From assembly GCF_000877395.1 (NCBI RefSeq), contig NZ_JYFE01000003.1, forward strand, positions 1 through 42,592: a stretch of DNA of 42,592 nucleotides. Direction: 5' to 3'. Of the stretch, positions 36,228 to 42,592 are shown piece after piece; the first letter of the stretch is position 1, and each line of letters begins with the position of its first letter. This stretch comes from Jannaschia aquimarina (lineage in GTDB: Bacteria; Pseudomonadota; Alphaproteobacteria; Rhodobacterales; Rhodobacteraceae). The notes beneath the pieces are model-generated. The model had not been told where the DNA came from. It made no database searches and saw only the letters and a program-made list of their open reading frames with translations. The translations under genes and the position numbers were made by a program.

Positions 36228-37565
36228 ATGCGCCTGAGCCGCTACTTCCTGCCCGTCCTCAAGGAGACGCCCGCCGAGGCGCAGATCGCGTCTCACCGCC
36301 TGATGCTGCGCGCGGGCATGATCAAGCAATCCTCCGCCGGCATCTATTCCTGGCTCCCGCTCGGCTGGAAGGTGCTCCGCCGGATCGAACGGATCGTCCA
36401 CGAGGAACAGCAGCGCGCCGGCCACCATCCCATGCTGATGCCGACGCTCCAGCCCGCCGACCTCTGGCGCGAAAGCGGCCGCTACGACGCCTACGGCCCC
36501 GAGATGCTGCGCATCCGCGACCGTCAGGACCGCGACATGCTCTACGGTCCCACCAACGAGGAGATGATCACCGACATCTTCCGCTCCCATGTGAGCAGCT
36601 ACCGGGACCTGCCGCTGACGCTCTACCACATCCAGTGGAAGTTCCGCGACGAGATGCGCCCCCGCTTCGGCGTCATGCGCGGGCGCGAGTTCCTGATGAA
36701 GGACGGCTACAACTTCGATCTCGACGAGGCCGCCGCCCGCCACGCCTACAACCGCCACCTGGTGACCTACCTGCGCACCTACGAGCGGCTGGGCCTCCAG
36801 GCGATCCCCATGCGCGCCGACAGCGGGCCCATCGGCGGCGAGGACACGCACGAATTCCTGGTCCTCGCCGAGACCGGGGAATCCGAGGTCTTCTACGACA
36901 GCGAGATCACCGACCTGCGCTTCGGCGACCGGGCCATCGACTATGACGACGTGGCCCAGTGCCAGGGCATCCTGGAGGAGTTCACCTCCCGCTACGCGCG
37001 CACCGACGAGACCCACGACGAAGCCGTCTTCGCGCAGGTGCCCGAGGATCGCCGCCGCAGCGCACGCGGCATCGAGGTGGGGCAGATCTTCTATTTCGGC
37101 ACCAAGTATTCCGAGCCGATGGGCGCCACCGTGCAGGGACCCGACGGCAAGCCCGTGCCGGTGCATATGGGCTCCCACGGGATCGGCGTCAGCCGCCTCG
37201 TCGGCGCCATCATCGAGGCCAGCCACGATGAGAACGGCATCATCTGGCCCGAGGGCGTGACCCCCTTCCACGCCGGCATCGTCAATCTCAAGCAGGGAGA
37301 CGCCGCTACGGATAGCGCCTGCGAGGGCATCTACCGCCAACTGGTCGATGCGGGGCTGGAGCCGCTCTACGACGACCGCTCCGAGCGCGCGGGCGCCAAG
37401 TTCGCCACCATGGACCTGATCGGCCTCCCCTGGCGCATCACCGTCGGTCCCCGCGGCCTGCAGTCCGGCAAGGTGGAGCTGACGAGCCGCCGGACGGGCG
37501 AGAGCGAGGAGGTCTCCCCCGAGGCCGCGGTGGAGCGGGTGAAGGGGGTGTATGGGGTGGAGTAG
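36228..37565 (+). CDS. proS: Prolyl-tRNA synthetase
   Basis: Charges tRNA-Pro. The 445-residue length is that of the short alphaproteobacterial form without the inserted editing domain. Class II motifs are visible: the motif 2 region [19 protein letters not shown], and motif 3 [10 protein letters not shown]-terminal anticodon-binding domain follows. The start at 36228 is supported by a GGAG about 9 nt upstream and the family start M-R-L-S-R-Y-F-L-P. It is the last core gene before the mobile-element region. Confidence 0.95.
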   Translation: MRLSRYFLPVLKETPAEAQIASHRLMLRAGMIKQSSAGIYSWLPLGWKVLRRIERIVHEEQQRAGHHPMLMPTLQPADLWRESGRYDAYGPEMLRIRDRQDRDMLYGPTNEEMITDIFRSHVSSYRDLPLTLYHIQWKFRDEMRPRFGVMRGREFLMKDGYNFDLDEAAARHAYNRHLVTYLRTYERLGLQAIPMRADSGPIGGEDTHEFLVLAETGESEVFYDSEITDLRFGDRAIDYDDVAQCQGILEEFTSRYARTDETHDEAVFAQVPEDRRRSARGIEVGQIFYFGTKYSEPMGATVQGPDGKPVPVHMGSHGIGVSRLVGAIIEASHDENGIIWPEGVTPFHAGIVNLKQGDAATDSACEGIYRQLVDAGLEPLYDDRSERAGAKFATMDLIGLPWRITVGPRGLQSGKVELTSRRTGESEEVSPEAAVERVKGVYGVE

Positions 37566-37732
37566 GAAGTTGGATCGCGGGGTGTGGTCGTTCGCTGCGA
37601 CTTATAGGAACGGCAGCTCTGCGCAAAGAAGCGGCCTCTTCAAACTCCCGGTACCTGATCCGTGGACGACGGGAGTGATTGGCTCGAAGCCGACCTATCC
37701 CTGAACCGCCGCCTTAACGTGCTCGTAGAGTA

Positions 37733-38009
37733 TCATGCCACCAGACGCGCCGCTGCGCCTTTCGAAAAGTTGATCCACTCGATATAGCGCTTGGCGCCGG
37801 CGTTGCCGTATTGAAGCGCGGTTTCAAGCACGTCGATGTTGGCAGAGGCACCAACAATGCCCGTTGCCCGGACAGCAAGCGCCGACCTCTTAGATTTGTG
37901 CGCGATGAAGTTTCGCACGTGCCGGAGTTCGTCGATAGGCCAAGGTGTTACCCCGAGTTCGGCCGCAATCTGCGGTTGGTTCGAGACGTCAAGGCGCACT
38001 CCCGCATCT
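37733..38009 (-). pseudogene. 3' remnant of a gene cut by IS66, with a HEPN-like motif
   Basis: An open frame of about 90 codons continues without a natural start up to the IS66 end at 38010 (a GTG at 37999 is present but is probably internal). The product has R-H-V-R-N-F-I-A-H-K, in which R-N-F-I-A-H fits the R-x4-H RNase motif of HEPN proteins. A longer helical tail follows. I interpret it as the C-terminal end of a truncated HEPN-type protein. The family assignment is weak and rests on one short motif. The 167 nt between it and proS hold nothing I can name. Confidence 0.45.
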
Positions 38010-38022
38010 GTAAGCGTCCGGC
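38010..38022 (+). repeat. IS66 left terminal inverted repeat
   Basis: GTAAGCGTCCGGC matches the inverted right end for 13 of 13 nt, and the match continues weakly for some bases inside. Confidence 0.85.
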
Positions 38023-38029
38023 CTGACTG

Positions 38030-39532
38030 CTACCTGGCGTAGTTCCAGGGCATGAGCTCTTCGACGCGTGTGATCTTGTAGTCTGGGATGCGGGCGAGCG
38101 TGTCGGCGAGCCAGGCGTGGGGGTCAACGTCGTTGAGCTTGGCGGTCTCGATGAGGGTGGCGGCGATGGCGAGGGCCTTGCCGCCGGCGGCCGATCCCGC
38201 GAAGAGCCAGTTCTTGCGACCGAGGGCGCAGCCGCGCATGGCGCGTTCGGCGGCGTTGTTGTCCGGCGCGAGGCGTCCGTCCGACAGGTATGGCCTGAGC
38301 CGCGGCAGGCGGTTGAGCGCATAGCGGATCGCCACCGCGAGCGGGGTCTTTCCCGACAGGCTGGGCAGCTGCTCGGCGAGCCAGACCTCGAGCGCGTCGA
38401 AGACGGGGGCGGCGTGCTCCTGACGGGTCTGGACACGCTCTTCGGGCGGCGCGCCGCGGACGGACTTCTCGACGGCGTAGAGGTCCGCGATGCGGGCGAT
38501 CGTCTCCTCGGCGATGGCGGAGCTCTGGGAACGATGCACGTCGACGAACTTGCGCCGCACATGGGCCAGGCACGCCACCTCGCGGATGTCCCCGCCGCGA
38601 TAGAGTTCCTCGAAGCCCGCATAGCCGTCGGCATGCATCCAACCCTTGAAGCCCGCGAGGTGCTTCGCCGGGTGGCTGCCCTTCCGATCTTCCGAGAAGC
38701 GGTAGAGCGCGGCCGGCGGGGCGGGCCCGGACCACGGCCGCTCGTCGCGCACATAGGTCCAGAGCCGCGCCGTCTGCGTCTTGCCGGTGCCGGGCGCGAG
38801 CATCCGAACCGGGGTGTCATCCGCATGGATCGCATGGCCGGCCAGCACGTGGCGGCCGATCGCCTCGGCGAGCGGCTCCAGCAGCGCGGTGGACTTGCCC
38901 ACCCAGTCCGCCAGCGTCGAGCGGTCGAGGTCGATCCCTTCGCGGGCGTAGACCTGGGACTGGCGGTAGAGCGGAAGGTGGTCGGCGTATTTGGATACGA
39001 GGACATGAGCTAAGAGCCCGGGTCCCGGACGCCCGCGCTCGATGGGGCGCGATGGCAGAGCCACCTGGGTGAAGCCGTCGCAGCCAGAGCAGGCGAAGCG
39101 CGGGCGCGTGATGCGGTTCACCACGAAGCGACCCGGGACATACTCGAGTTCTTCGGTGACATCCTCGCCGACCTGCCGCAGCCGCCCGCCGCAGGCGGCG
39201 CACTCGTCCTGCGCGGGCAGCAGCTCGATCTCCGTCCGTGGCACGTGGTCGGGGATGGGCCGGCGCTTGGGCTTGCCCTTCTCCTCGGCGGGCTCCGGCA
39301 GGCGTAGCTTGGCGGTCATCGCGGCCGCCGCGAGCTCGCTCGTCTCGAGCGCCAGTTGCAACTGCTCGGCCGTCTCCGCGGAGGCACCGAACCGGTGCGC
39401 CCGGTGCCCGGCCAATTGATGGCGCAGCTTCTCGATCAGGACCGCCTGGGCCTTCACCTCGGCGATCAGGCGCTCCGCGAGCGAGCGCAGATCGTCGGGA
39501 TCGTCCGGGAGGGCGGTGGCCTCGTCGAGCAT
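38030..39532 (-). CDS. tnpC: IS66 family transposase TnpC
   Basis: The 500-residue catalytic transposase. An N-terminal coiled coil with L-R-H-Q-L-A-G-H-R-A-H-R-F-G, a zinc-binding C-A-A-C-G-G and C-S-G-C-D segment, and the DDE domain are present: H-A-D-D-T-P-V-R for the first Asp, H-A-D-G-Y-A-G-F and H-V-R-R-K-F in the middle, and N-N-A-A-E-R-A-M-R with the Glu. It ends 20 nt inside the left terminus. It looks intact and should be functional. Confidence 0.93.
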   Translation of the reverse strand: MLDEATALPDDPDDLRSLAERLIAEVKAQAVLIEKLRHQLAGHRAHRFGASAETAEQLQLALETSELAAAAMTAKLRLPEPAEEKGKPKRRPIPDHVPRTEIELLPAQDECAACGGRLRQVGEDVTEELEYVPGRFVVNRITRPRFACSGCDGFTQVALPSRPIERGRPGPGLLAHVLVSKYADHLPLYRQSQVYAREGIDLDRSTLADWVGKSTALLEPLAEAIGRHVLAGHAIHADDTPVRMLAPGTGKTQTARLWTYVRDERPWSGPAPPAALYRFSEDRKGSHPAKHLAGFKGWMHADGYAGFEELYRGGDIREVACLAHVRRKFVDVHRSQSSAIAEETIARIADLYAVEKSVRGAPPEERVQTRQEHAAPVFDALEVWLAEQLPSLSGKTPLAVAIRYALNRLPRLRPYLSDGRLAPDNNAAERAMRGCALGRKNWLFAGSAAGGKALAIAATLIETAKLNDVDPHAWLADTLARIPDYKITRVEELMPWNYAR

Positions 39533-39572
39533 GGTCCAAATGCTACAGCGCCCTGATCCCCCTGGGAATCCT

Positions 39573-39962
39573 CTATCCCGTCCGCAGCGGTCGCCAGGTC
39601 CTCTGCGGGGTCCGCCAGTCGATGCCCTCCAAGAGCATCGCCAACTGCGCGGGTGTCAGCGCGACCTTGCCGTCCTTCGCCGCGGGCCAGACGGTGAGGC
39701 GGATCAGGGATCGGTCCAGTGGACCGATACCCCGCCGAACGCCCTTCTCGAGCCGCTTGGAGAACAGGCACGCGCCTTGCCCGTCCCACCAGATCATCTT
39801 GATCAGATCGCCGCGCCGGCCGCGGAAGACGAAGAGATGCCCGGCATACGGGTCCTCCTTCATCGTCGCTTCGGCCTGAGCGGCCAGCGTCGCGAAGCCG
39901 CGCCGCATGTCCGTCACGCCCGCCGCCAGCCAGACCCGCGCGCCGGCGGGGATCGGGATCAT
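39573..39962 (-). CDS. tnpB: IS66 accessory protein TnpB
   Basis: 129 residues; the typical M-I-P-x-P-x-G-x-R-V-W-L-A start, then D-M-R-R-G-F and the [14 protein letters not shown]-x-I-W-W-D block that defines the family. It is needed for IS66 transposition, but its mechanism is unclear. Its start overlaps the tnpA stop by 4 nt. The open frame upstream is the shadow of tnpA. Confidence 0.92.
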   Translation of the reverse strand: MIPIPAGARVWLAAGVTDMRRGFATLAAQAEATMKEDPYAGHLFVFRGRRGDLIKMIWWDGQGACLFSKRLEKGVRRGIGPLDRSLIRLTVWPAAKDGKVALTPAQLAMLLEGIDWRTPQRTWRPLRTG

Positions 39963-40381
39963 GGAGCAGGCTCCGACAGCGCCCGCAGGAAGCGCGCAAG
40001 CGCGTCCGGGTCGTAGGCCCCCTCCACCCGCAGCCGGTGCCCGCCCGCCAGCGCGATCTCCATCACGCCCGCCGGGAGGGGCCCGGACGGCCCGTCCGGT
40101 GGCGGCGTCGCATCCGCATCCGAGACCAGCTCCACGGGCAAGAAGGCCGTCGTCGCGCCGTCCACCGTCTCGTCCGCCCGGGCGGCCAGCGCCTCGATCG
40201 GCGGCGCCGCCTCCTCCGGCGCGAACCGCGCATCCCGCAACCACGTAAAGACCAGGTTCGCGTTCACGTCATAGCGCCGCGCCACCTGGCTCACCGAGAT
40301 CCCGGGAAGCCGCGCCTGGCGGCAAATCATCCGCTTCTCGTCATCCGCCCAGATGCGCCGCTTCCGCGCCCGCTTCGCCAT
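39959..40381 (-). CDS. tnpA: IS66 transposase subunit TnpA (helix-turn-helix)
   Basis: 140 residues from the Met at 40381; an in-frame start at 40405 is also possible. The N-terminal half holds a transposase_8-like helix-turn-helix, with [18 protein letters not shown] and L-V-F-T-W-L-R. The C-terminal half is low in recognisable motifs and alanine-rich. It is the first gene of the IS66 operon, 76 nt inside the right inverted repeat. Confidence 0.88.
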   Translation of the reverse strand: MAKRARKRRIWADDEKRMICRQARLPGISVSQVARRYDVNANLVFTWLRDARFAPEEAAPPIEALAARADETVDGATTAFLPVELVSDADATPPPDGPSGPLPAGVMEIALAGGHRLRVEGAYDPDALARFLRALSEPAP

Positions 40382-40456
40382 CCAAACCCGCCCCGTAGTG
40401 TCCACTATCGCTAATGGACACTAAGCCCACGCTAACCGCTCAGGCAGGGCAGGAAC

Positions 40457-40469
40457 GCCGGACGCTTAC
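40457..40469 (-). repeat. IS66 right terminal inverted repeat
   Basis: GCCGGACGCTTAC, the exact complement of the left end. Confidence 0.85.
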
Positions 40470-40630
40470 GCAGAAGCCGCGCCGAGACGAAGATGAACTG
40501 CATGAAAATTCTCGGTCAGAAGCTCACGTCACGAGACTTCGACCGTCAGACCGCCGAACTCCAAGTCCGCATCGCCATCCTCAACCGCTTCACTACACTC
40601 GGCATCCCCGTCACGCGGCCCGTCGGCTGA
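40470..40630 (+). pseudogene. 3' fragment of an IS5-family transposase
   Basis: Directly after the IS66 end, one frame reads E-T-K-M-N-C-M-K-I-L-G-Q-K-L and then R-D-F-D-R-Q-T-A-E-L-Q-V-R-I-A, ending with G-I-P-V-T-R-P-V-G and TGA at 40628-40630. This is the conserved C-terminal tail of Rhodobacterales IS5-family (IS903-like) transposases, from memory of the family. About 50 codons remain; the rest of the gene is absent on the other side of IS66, so it is a remnant. Confidence 0.7.
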
Positions 40631-40666
40631 CGTCAGATGGAGAAAGGGGAAATCCGGCCGTCAGGC

Positions 40667-40683
40667 GATTTGCGCAACAGAGC
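40667..40683 (+). repeat. Probable terminal repeat of the IS5-family remnant
   Basis: GATTTGCGCAACAGAGC, the inverse of a GCTCTGTTGCGCAAATC-type end known in the IS903 group, 36 nt after the transposase stop. It marks the right end of the remnant. A 12-nt arm around it (GTCAGGCGATTT, 40660-40671) is repeated inverted at 40694-40705. Confidence 0.55.
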
Positions 40684-40705
40684 TGGTGCAAATAAATCGC
40701 CTGAC

Positions 40706-40870
40706 CGATTGTGACCCCCTCAACACAATGAAGAATAGACGCCGAATTATCTATTGTATTTCGCCCTGGCTTGAAAGCAGGTCCCGACCAAGCTTGTTTC
40801 GTCTGATCGAAAAGAAGCGGCTTCCGAGGGGCCGTAAGCCTGCAAATGAAATCCACCGAGGGAGCGTCCG
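40706..40870. other. Intergenic stretch, lower GC
   Basis: No gene can be supported here; short open frames in it have no family features. GC drops visibly compared with the left part of the window, marking the start of a different-composition island. Confidence 0.4.
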
Positions 40871-41242
40871 GTGTTCCGCCTAATCGAGCGTCATAACTTC
40901 ATCGCCTATACATTGGCTTCGAGCCTTTTGATATTCTGGCTCGGATCGCAAGAAGCCATCATCGCTCTTGCGGAGCCTATCAGAAGCACTGCGGACGCAA
41001 GACTTGAATATTACGAGAACTACGATCCAGAGACCATACCCTATTATATGGCCGCACTAGCGGTTCTGCCTGCCGCTTCTGCGATATATATCGCCTTGGG
41101 CTTGTTTGTATCGACGAAATCAGTGATACCAGGACCAAAGATAGAGTGGCTATCTATATATTTTTTATTCCCAACCTTTGTCCTCGTTCTTTTTTGGGTT
41201 TCCTTTTTTTTGTCCCTATTGGCGCCAGCGGTAACCCATTAA
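40871..41242 (+). CDS. Small membrane protein, probably frameshifted at its 3' end
   Basis: Starts with GTG at 40871; GGGAG precedes it by 6 nt. The 123-residue product has three hydrophobic segments (about 10-30, 57-80 and 92-117). The frame ends with the third helix. A -1 shift at the T8 run (41204-41211) would join it to a frame ending at 41364, adding about 50 residues with a fourth helix (P-P-V-V-F-T-L-C-L-V-G-Y-I-F) and a basic tail. So the intact gene was probably 40871-41364. Codon use is much less GC-biased than in the rest of the window. The family is not recognised. It could be an accessory or immunity-type partner of the next gene. Confidence 0.55.
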   Translation: MFRLIERHNFIAYTLASSLLIFWLGSQEAIIALAEPIRSTADARLEYYENYDPETIPYYMAALAVLPAASAIYIALGLFVSTKSVIPGPKIEWLSIYFLFPTFVLVLFWVSFFLSLLAPAVTH

Positions 41243-41366
41243 TTACTGCGAGATTTTTTAACTTCCCGCCTGTCGTATTCACGCTATGCCTCGTCGGTTA
41301 CATCTTCAGTGCGGGCGCTGTTATCCTGATCAAACTTCCCGGTCAGGTGAGAAGAAAGAAATAGAA

Positions 41367-41732
41367 ATGGCAGAGGTCAACGCATCGGACGAGGAAATAG
41401 AGCTGCTCGGCTATGGCGCAACGATTGTTTTCGAAGGGGTCGACCATGTCGCGAGAGAGCTAGACGACGATATCCTGCGAGGATTCGGGAAGAGAGGTGG
41501 TACGGCGGTCACGGTTACACTTGGCGCAATTGACGTGGCAGACGAGCTAGGCGACGAGAATTACCGCCAAGCACTTATTGAAGCATCGGGGATTGCCGGG
41601 ACATTGGGAGGTGCTGCTACCCTTGGTACGCTCTTTGCAAAGGCAGGAAGCACTTATGGTCCACTCGGAGCATTTGTCGGTGGATTGAGTGGCGCGCTTT
41701 TAGGTGGAGGCCTCGGGGAAAGTGGCATATAA
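41367..41732 (+). CDS. Glycine-zipper protein, N-terminal half of a split gene
   Basis: 121 residues from ATG 41367 to an in-frame TAA at 41730. It is acidic at the start, and the segment from about residue 75 on is rich in Gly/Ala (G-T-L-G-G-A-A-T-L-G, G-P-L-G-A-F-V-G-G-L-S-G-A-L-L-G-G-G-L-G), a glycine-zipper pattern that inserts into membranes in some effector and toxin proteins. The same frame stays open for 135 codons after the TAA, so this is most likely the 5' half of a longer gene. Only 2 nt separate it from the extended frame of the membrane protein upstream, suggesting an operon. The function is unknown. Confidence 0.55.
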   Translation: MAEVNASDEEIELLGYGATIVFEGVDHVARELDDDILRGFGKRGGTAVTVTLGAIDVADELGDENYRQALIEASGIAGTLGGAATLGTLFAKAGSTYGPLGAFVGGLSGALLGGGLGESGI

Positions 41733-42140
41733 GCTATCGCAGATCTTCTGACGAAGGGTGGCGATAATCCGACAAATGTTCGCATTATCGGAACTGAAGT
41801 GCTCCCGGATGGATCGCAGGTTCCGTTTGTGCGGCACGTAGATCCAGAAAGTGGTCTCGTAATTAAGACGTATCTTGAATACGCTGAAGATGGGTCGCTC
41901 AGACCTGGCATCTCCTACGTGCCGCCGGAGTGGAACAAGAGAACCGGAACGGGAGTCGATGATTTGATCGGCGGTCTGTTCGAGGCAGGGGATATCTCAT
42001 CACAGGGACGGTTGCCGCCAGAAACGGTGGCCGCCCAGAGTGGGATTTACAGTAGCCTTTTTGGAATTTCGACGACCGAGCAACCCACGGGACAGCATGC
42101 AGACTTCGAACAGGAAGCACCAGATGACCTGCTCCCCTGA
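41733..42140 (+). pseudogene. C-terminal part of the split gene, also cut by IS3
   Basis: The same frame as the preceding ORF continues without stop: A-I-A-D-L-L-T-K-G-G-D-N-P-T-N-V, then E-V-L-P-D-G-S-Q-V-P-F-V-R-H, Y-L-E-Y-A-E-D-G-S-L-R-P-G and a Pro/Gln-rich tail. A GTG at 41799 could restart translation. The final TGA (42138-42140) may be supplied by the first bases of the IS3 element, so the true C-terminus is probably lost. No toxin-domain signature could be named. The region is polar and beta-strand-like. Confidence 0.5.
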
Positions 42141-42189
42141 AACGTCCTCGATTTGAGGTTAGGCTGTTCTCCAACTGAGGAGACAGGAG

Positions 42190-42456
42190 ATGAAGAGAAG
42201 CCGTTTCAGCGAAGCGCAGATCATTGGCATCCTGAAGGAGCATGCAGCGGGCATGAGCACGCCGGACCTGTGCCGCAAGCATGGGATCAGCGATGCGACC
42301 TTCTACAACTGGCGCCGCAAGTACGGCGGCATGGAGGTCGCCGATGCGAAGCGGCTGAAGGCACTGGAAGCTGAGAATGCGAAGCTGAAGAAGATGCTGG
42401 CCGAGCAGATGATGGATGTGGCCACGCTGAAAGAGATGCCTGGAAAAAACTTCTGA
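42190..42456 (+). CDS. IS3 transposase OrfA
   Basis: 88 residues: an N-terminal helix-turn-helix of the transposase_8 type (R-F-S-E-A-Q-I-I-G-I-L-K-E-H, then C-R-K-H-G-I-S-D-A-T-F-Y-N-W-R-R-K-Y-G-G) and a C-terminal leucine-zipper segment (L-K-A-L-E-A-E-N-A-K-L-K-K-M-L). This is characteristic of IS407-type IS3 elements. GGAG lies 5-8 nt before the ATG. The frame ends in a TGA just after the slippery run that leads into orfB. Confidence 0.9.
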   Translation: MKRSRFSEAQIIGILKEHAAGMSTPDLCRKHGISDATFYNWRRKYGGMEVADAKRLKALEAENAKLKKMLAEQMMDVATLKEMPGKNF

Positions 42457-42592
42457 GGCCCGGTTCGAGGAGGAATGCCGTGGACTGGGCCATGACGGAG
42501 AAGAGCTGCTCACAGCGGCGGGCCTGTGCCCTGGCCGGCATAGATCCGCGTGTCTGTCGGCGCAGATCCAAGCGTCCGGCCGACACCGAACT
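42450..42592 (+). CDS. IS3 transposase OrfB, 5' part
   Basis: In the -1 frame relative to OrfA, entered after the A-AAA-AAC site (42444-42450). The visible residues, L-L-R-P-G-S-R-R-N-A-V-D-W-A-M then S-Q-R-R-A-C-A-L-A-G-I-D-P-R-V, match the N-terminal helix region of IS3 OrfB integrases. The rve catalytic core is beyond the window, so I cannot judge whether it is intact. Confidence 0.75.

Larger units (their letters stand above)
38010..40469 (-). mobile_element. Complete IS66-family insertion sequence
   Basis: 2,460 bp with terminal inverted repeats beginning GTAAGCGTCCGGC at both ends (38010-38022 and, inverted, 40457-40469), the GTAA start typical of IS66. It carries the three-gene set tnpA, tnpB and the tnpC transposase, all on the minus strand. 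The 8 nt outside the two ends (CCGCATCT and GCAGAAGC) do not match, so no target duplication remains. All three genes are intact. Confidence 0.9.
42138..42592 (+). mobile_element. IS3-family insertion sequence, partial at the window edge
   Basis: Begins near 42138 with TG (the IS3-type first bases) and runs past the window end. It holds orfA and the start of orfB joined by a -1 frameshift site. The left end cannot be confirmed because the right inverted repeat lies outside the window. Confidence 0.65.

Noticed and set aside
40611-40883. Overlapping small open frames on both strands after the IS5 remnant
   Set aside because: No ribosome-binding site, no motifs, and they cross the inverted repeats of the IS end.

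Overview
The window is a high-GC stretch from an alphaproteobacterium, most likely a member of the Rhodobacteraceae (Roseobacter/Rhodobacter relatives). Grounds for this are the gene content (an HdaA-type DnaA inactivator next to ppk, a short prolyl-tRNA synthetase, LiuR-like MerR regulators, Hint_2-domain proteins, small RTX proteins), the strong GC bias at third codon positions, and the many 4-nt ATGA/GTGA gene overlaps. This placement is inferred from family knowledge, not from a database search. No rRNA, tRNA or CRISPR array was seen.

Layout. (1) 82-4535: a nucleoside salvage operon, cdd-deoA-deoB-add-upp, with a 4-nt overlap at every junction, followed by a small secreted unknown protein. 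(2) 5122-7724 (minus): an acyl-CoA synthetase coupled to a membrane protein that looks like an M48 peptidase without its zinc motif. Divergent from it are an EamA transporter and a PAPS-type sulfotransferase (7798-9332), then two tandem Hint-domain proteins (9436-11301). (3) 11339-19744 (minus): a fatty-acid/branched-acid beta-oxidation cluster. In transcription order it holds two tandem MerR regulators, an acyl-CoA dehydrogenase, a glutathione S-transferase, a YidD protein with a cysteine-rich tail, a thiolase, two paralogous NTF2-like small proteins, and a FadB/FadJ-type bifunctional enzyme. A perfect ACGTTAACGT palindrome in front of the second MerR gene is a likely operator. Divergent from the cluster are two hot-dog thioesterases and a MATE exporter (19838-22088). 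(4) 22106-26528: an unknown Rossmann-like protein and two related glycosyltransferases, the second with a degenerate extra GT-like domain. (5) 26677-37565: housekeeping genes (AI-2E/PerM-type permease, hdaA, ppk, ppx, arfB, proS). An orphan peptide/opine-type solute-binding protein and a short RTX protein sit between ppk and ppx, and a secreted fasciclin protein lies between arfB and proS.

(6) 37566-42592 is an accessory, mobile-element-rich end. A gene fragment with a HEPN-like R-x4-H motif is cut by a complete IS66 element (38010-40469). The other side of this IS66 abuts the 3' end of an IS5-family transposase. Next comes an island of clearly lower GC with a small membrane-protein gene that seems frameshifted at a T8 run and a glycine-zipper protein gene split by an in-frame stop. 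An IS3-family element that runs off the window then interrupts the island.

The best candidates for something undescribed are: the decayed membrane protein/glycine-zipper protein pair in the IS island, the tandem Hint pair, the NTF2-like pair inside the beta-oxidation operon, the Cys-rich YidD, and the glycosyltransferase with a pseudo-GT domain. None can be called a proven new system from sequence alone.
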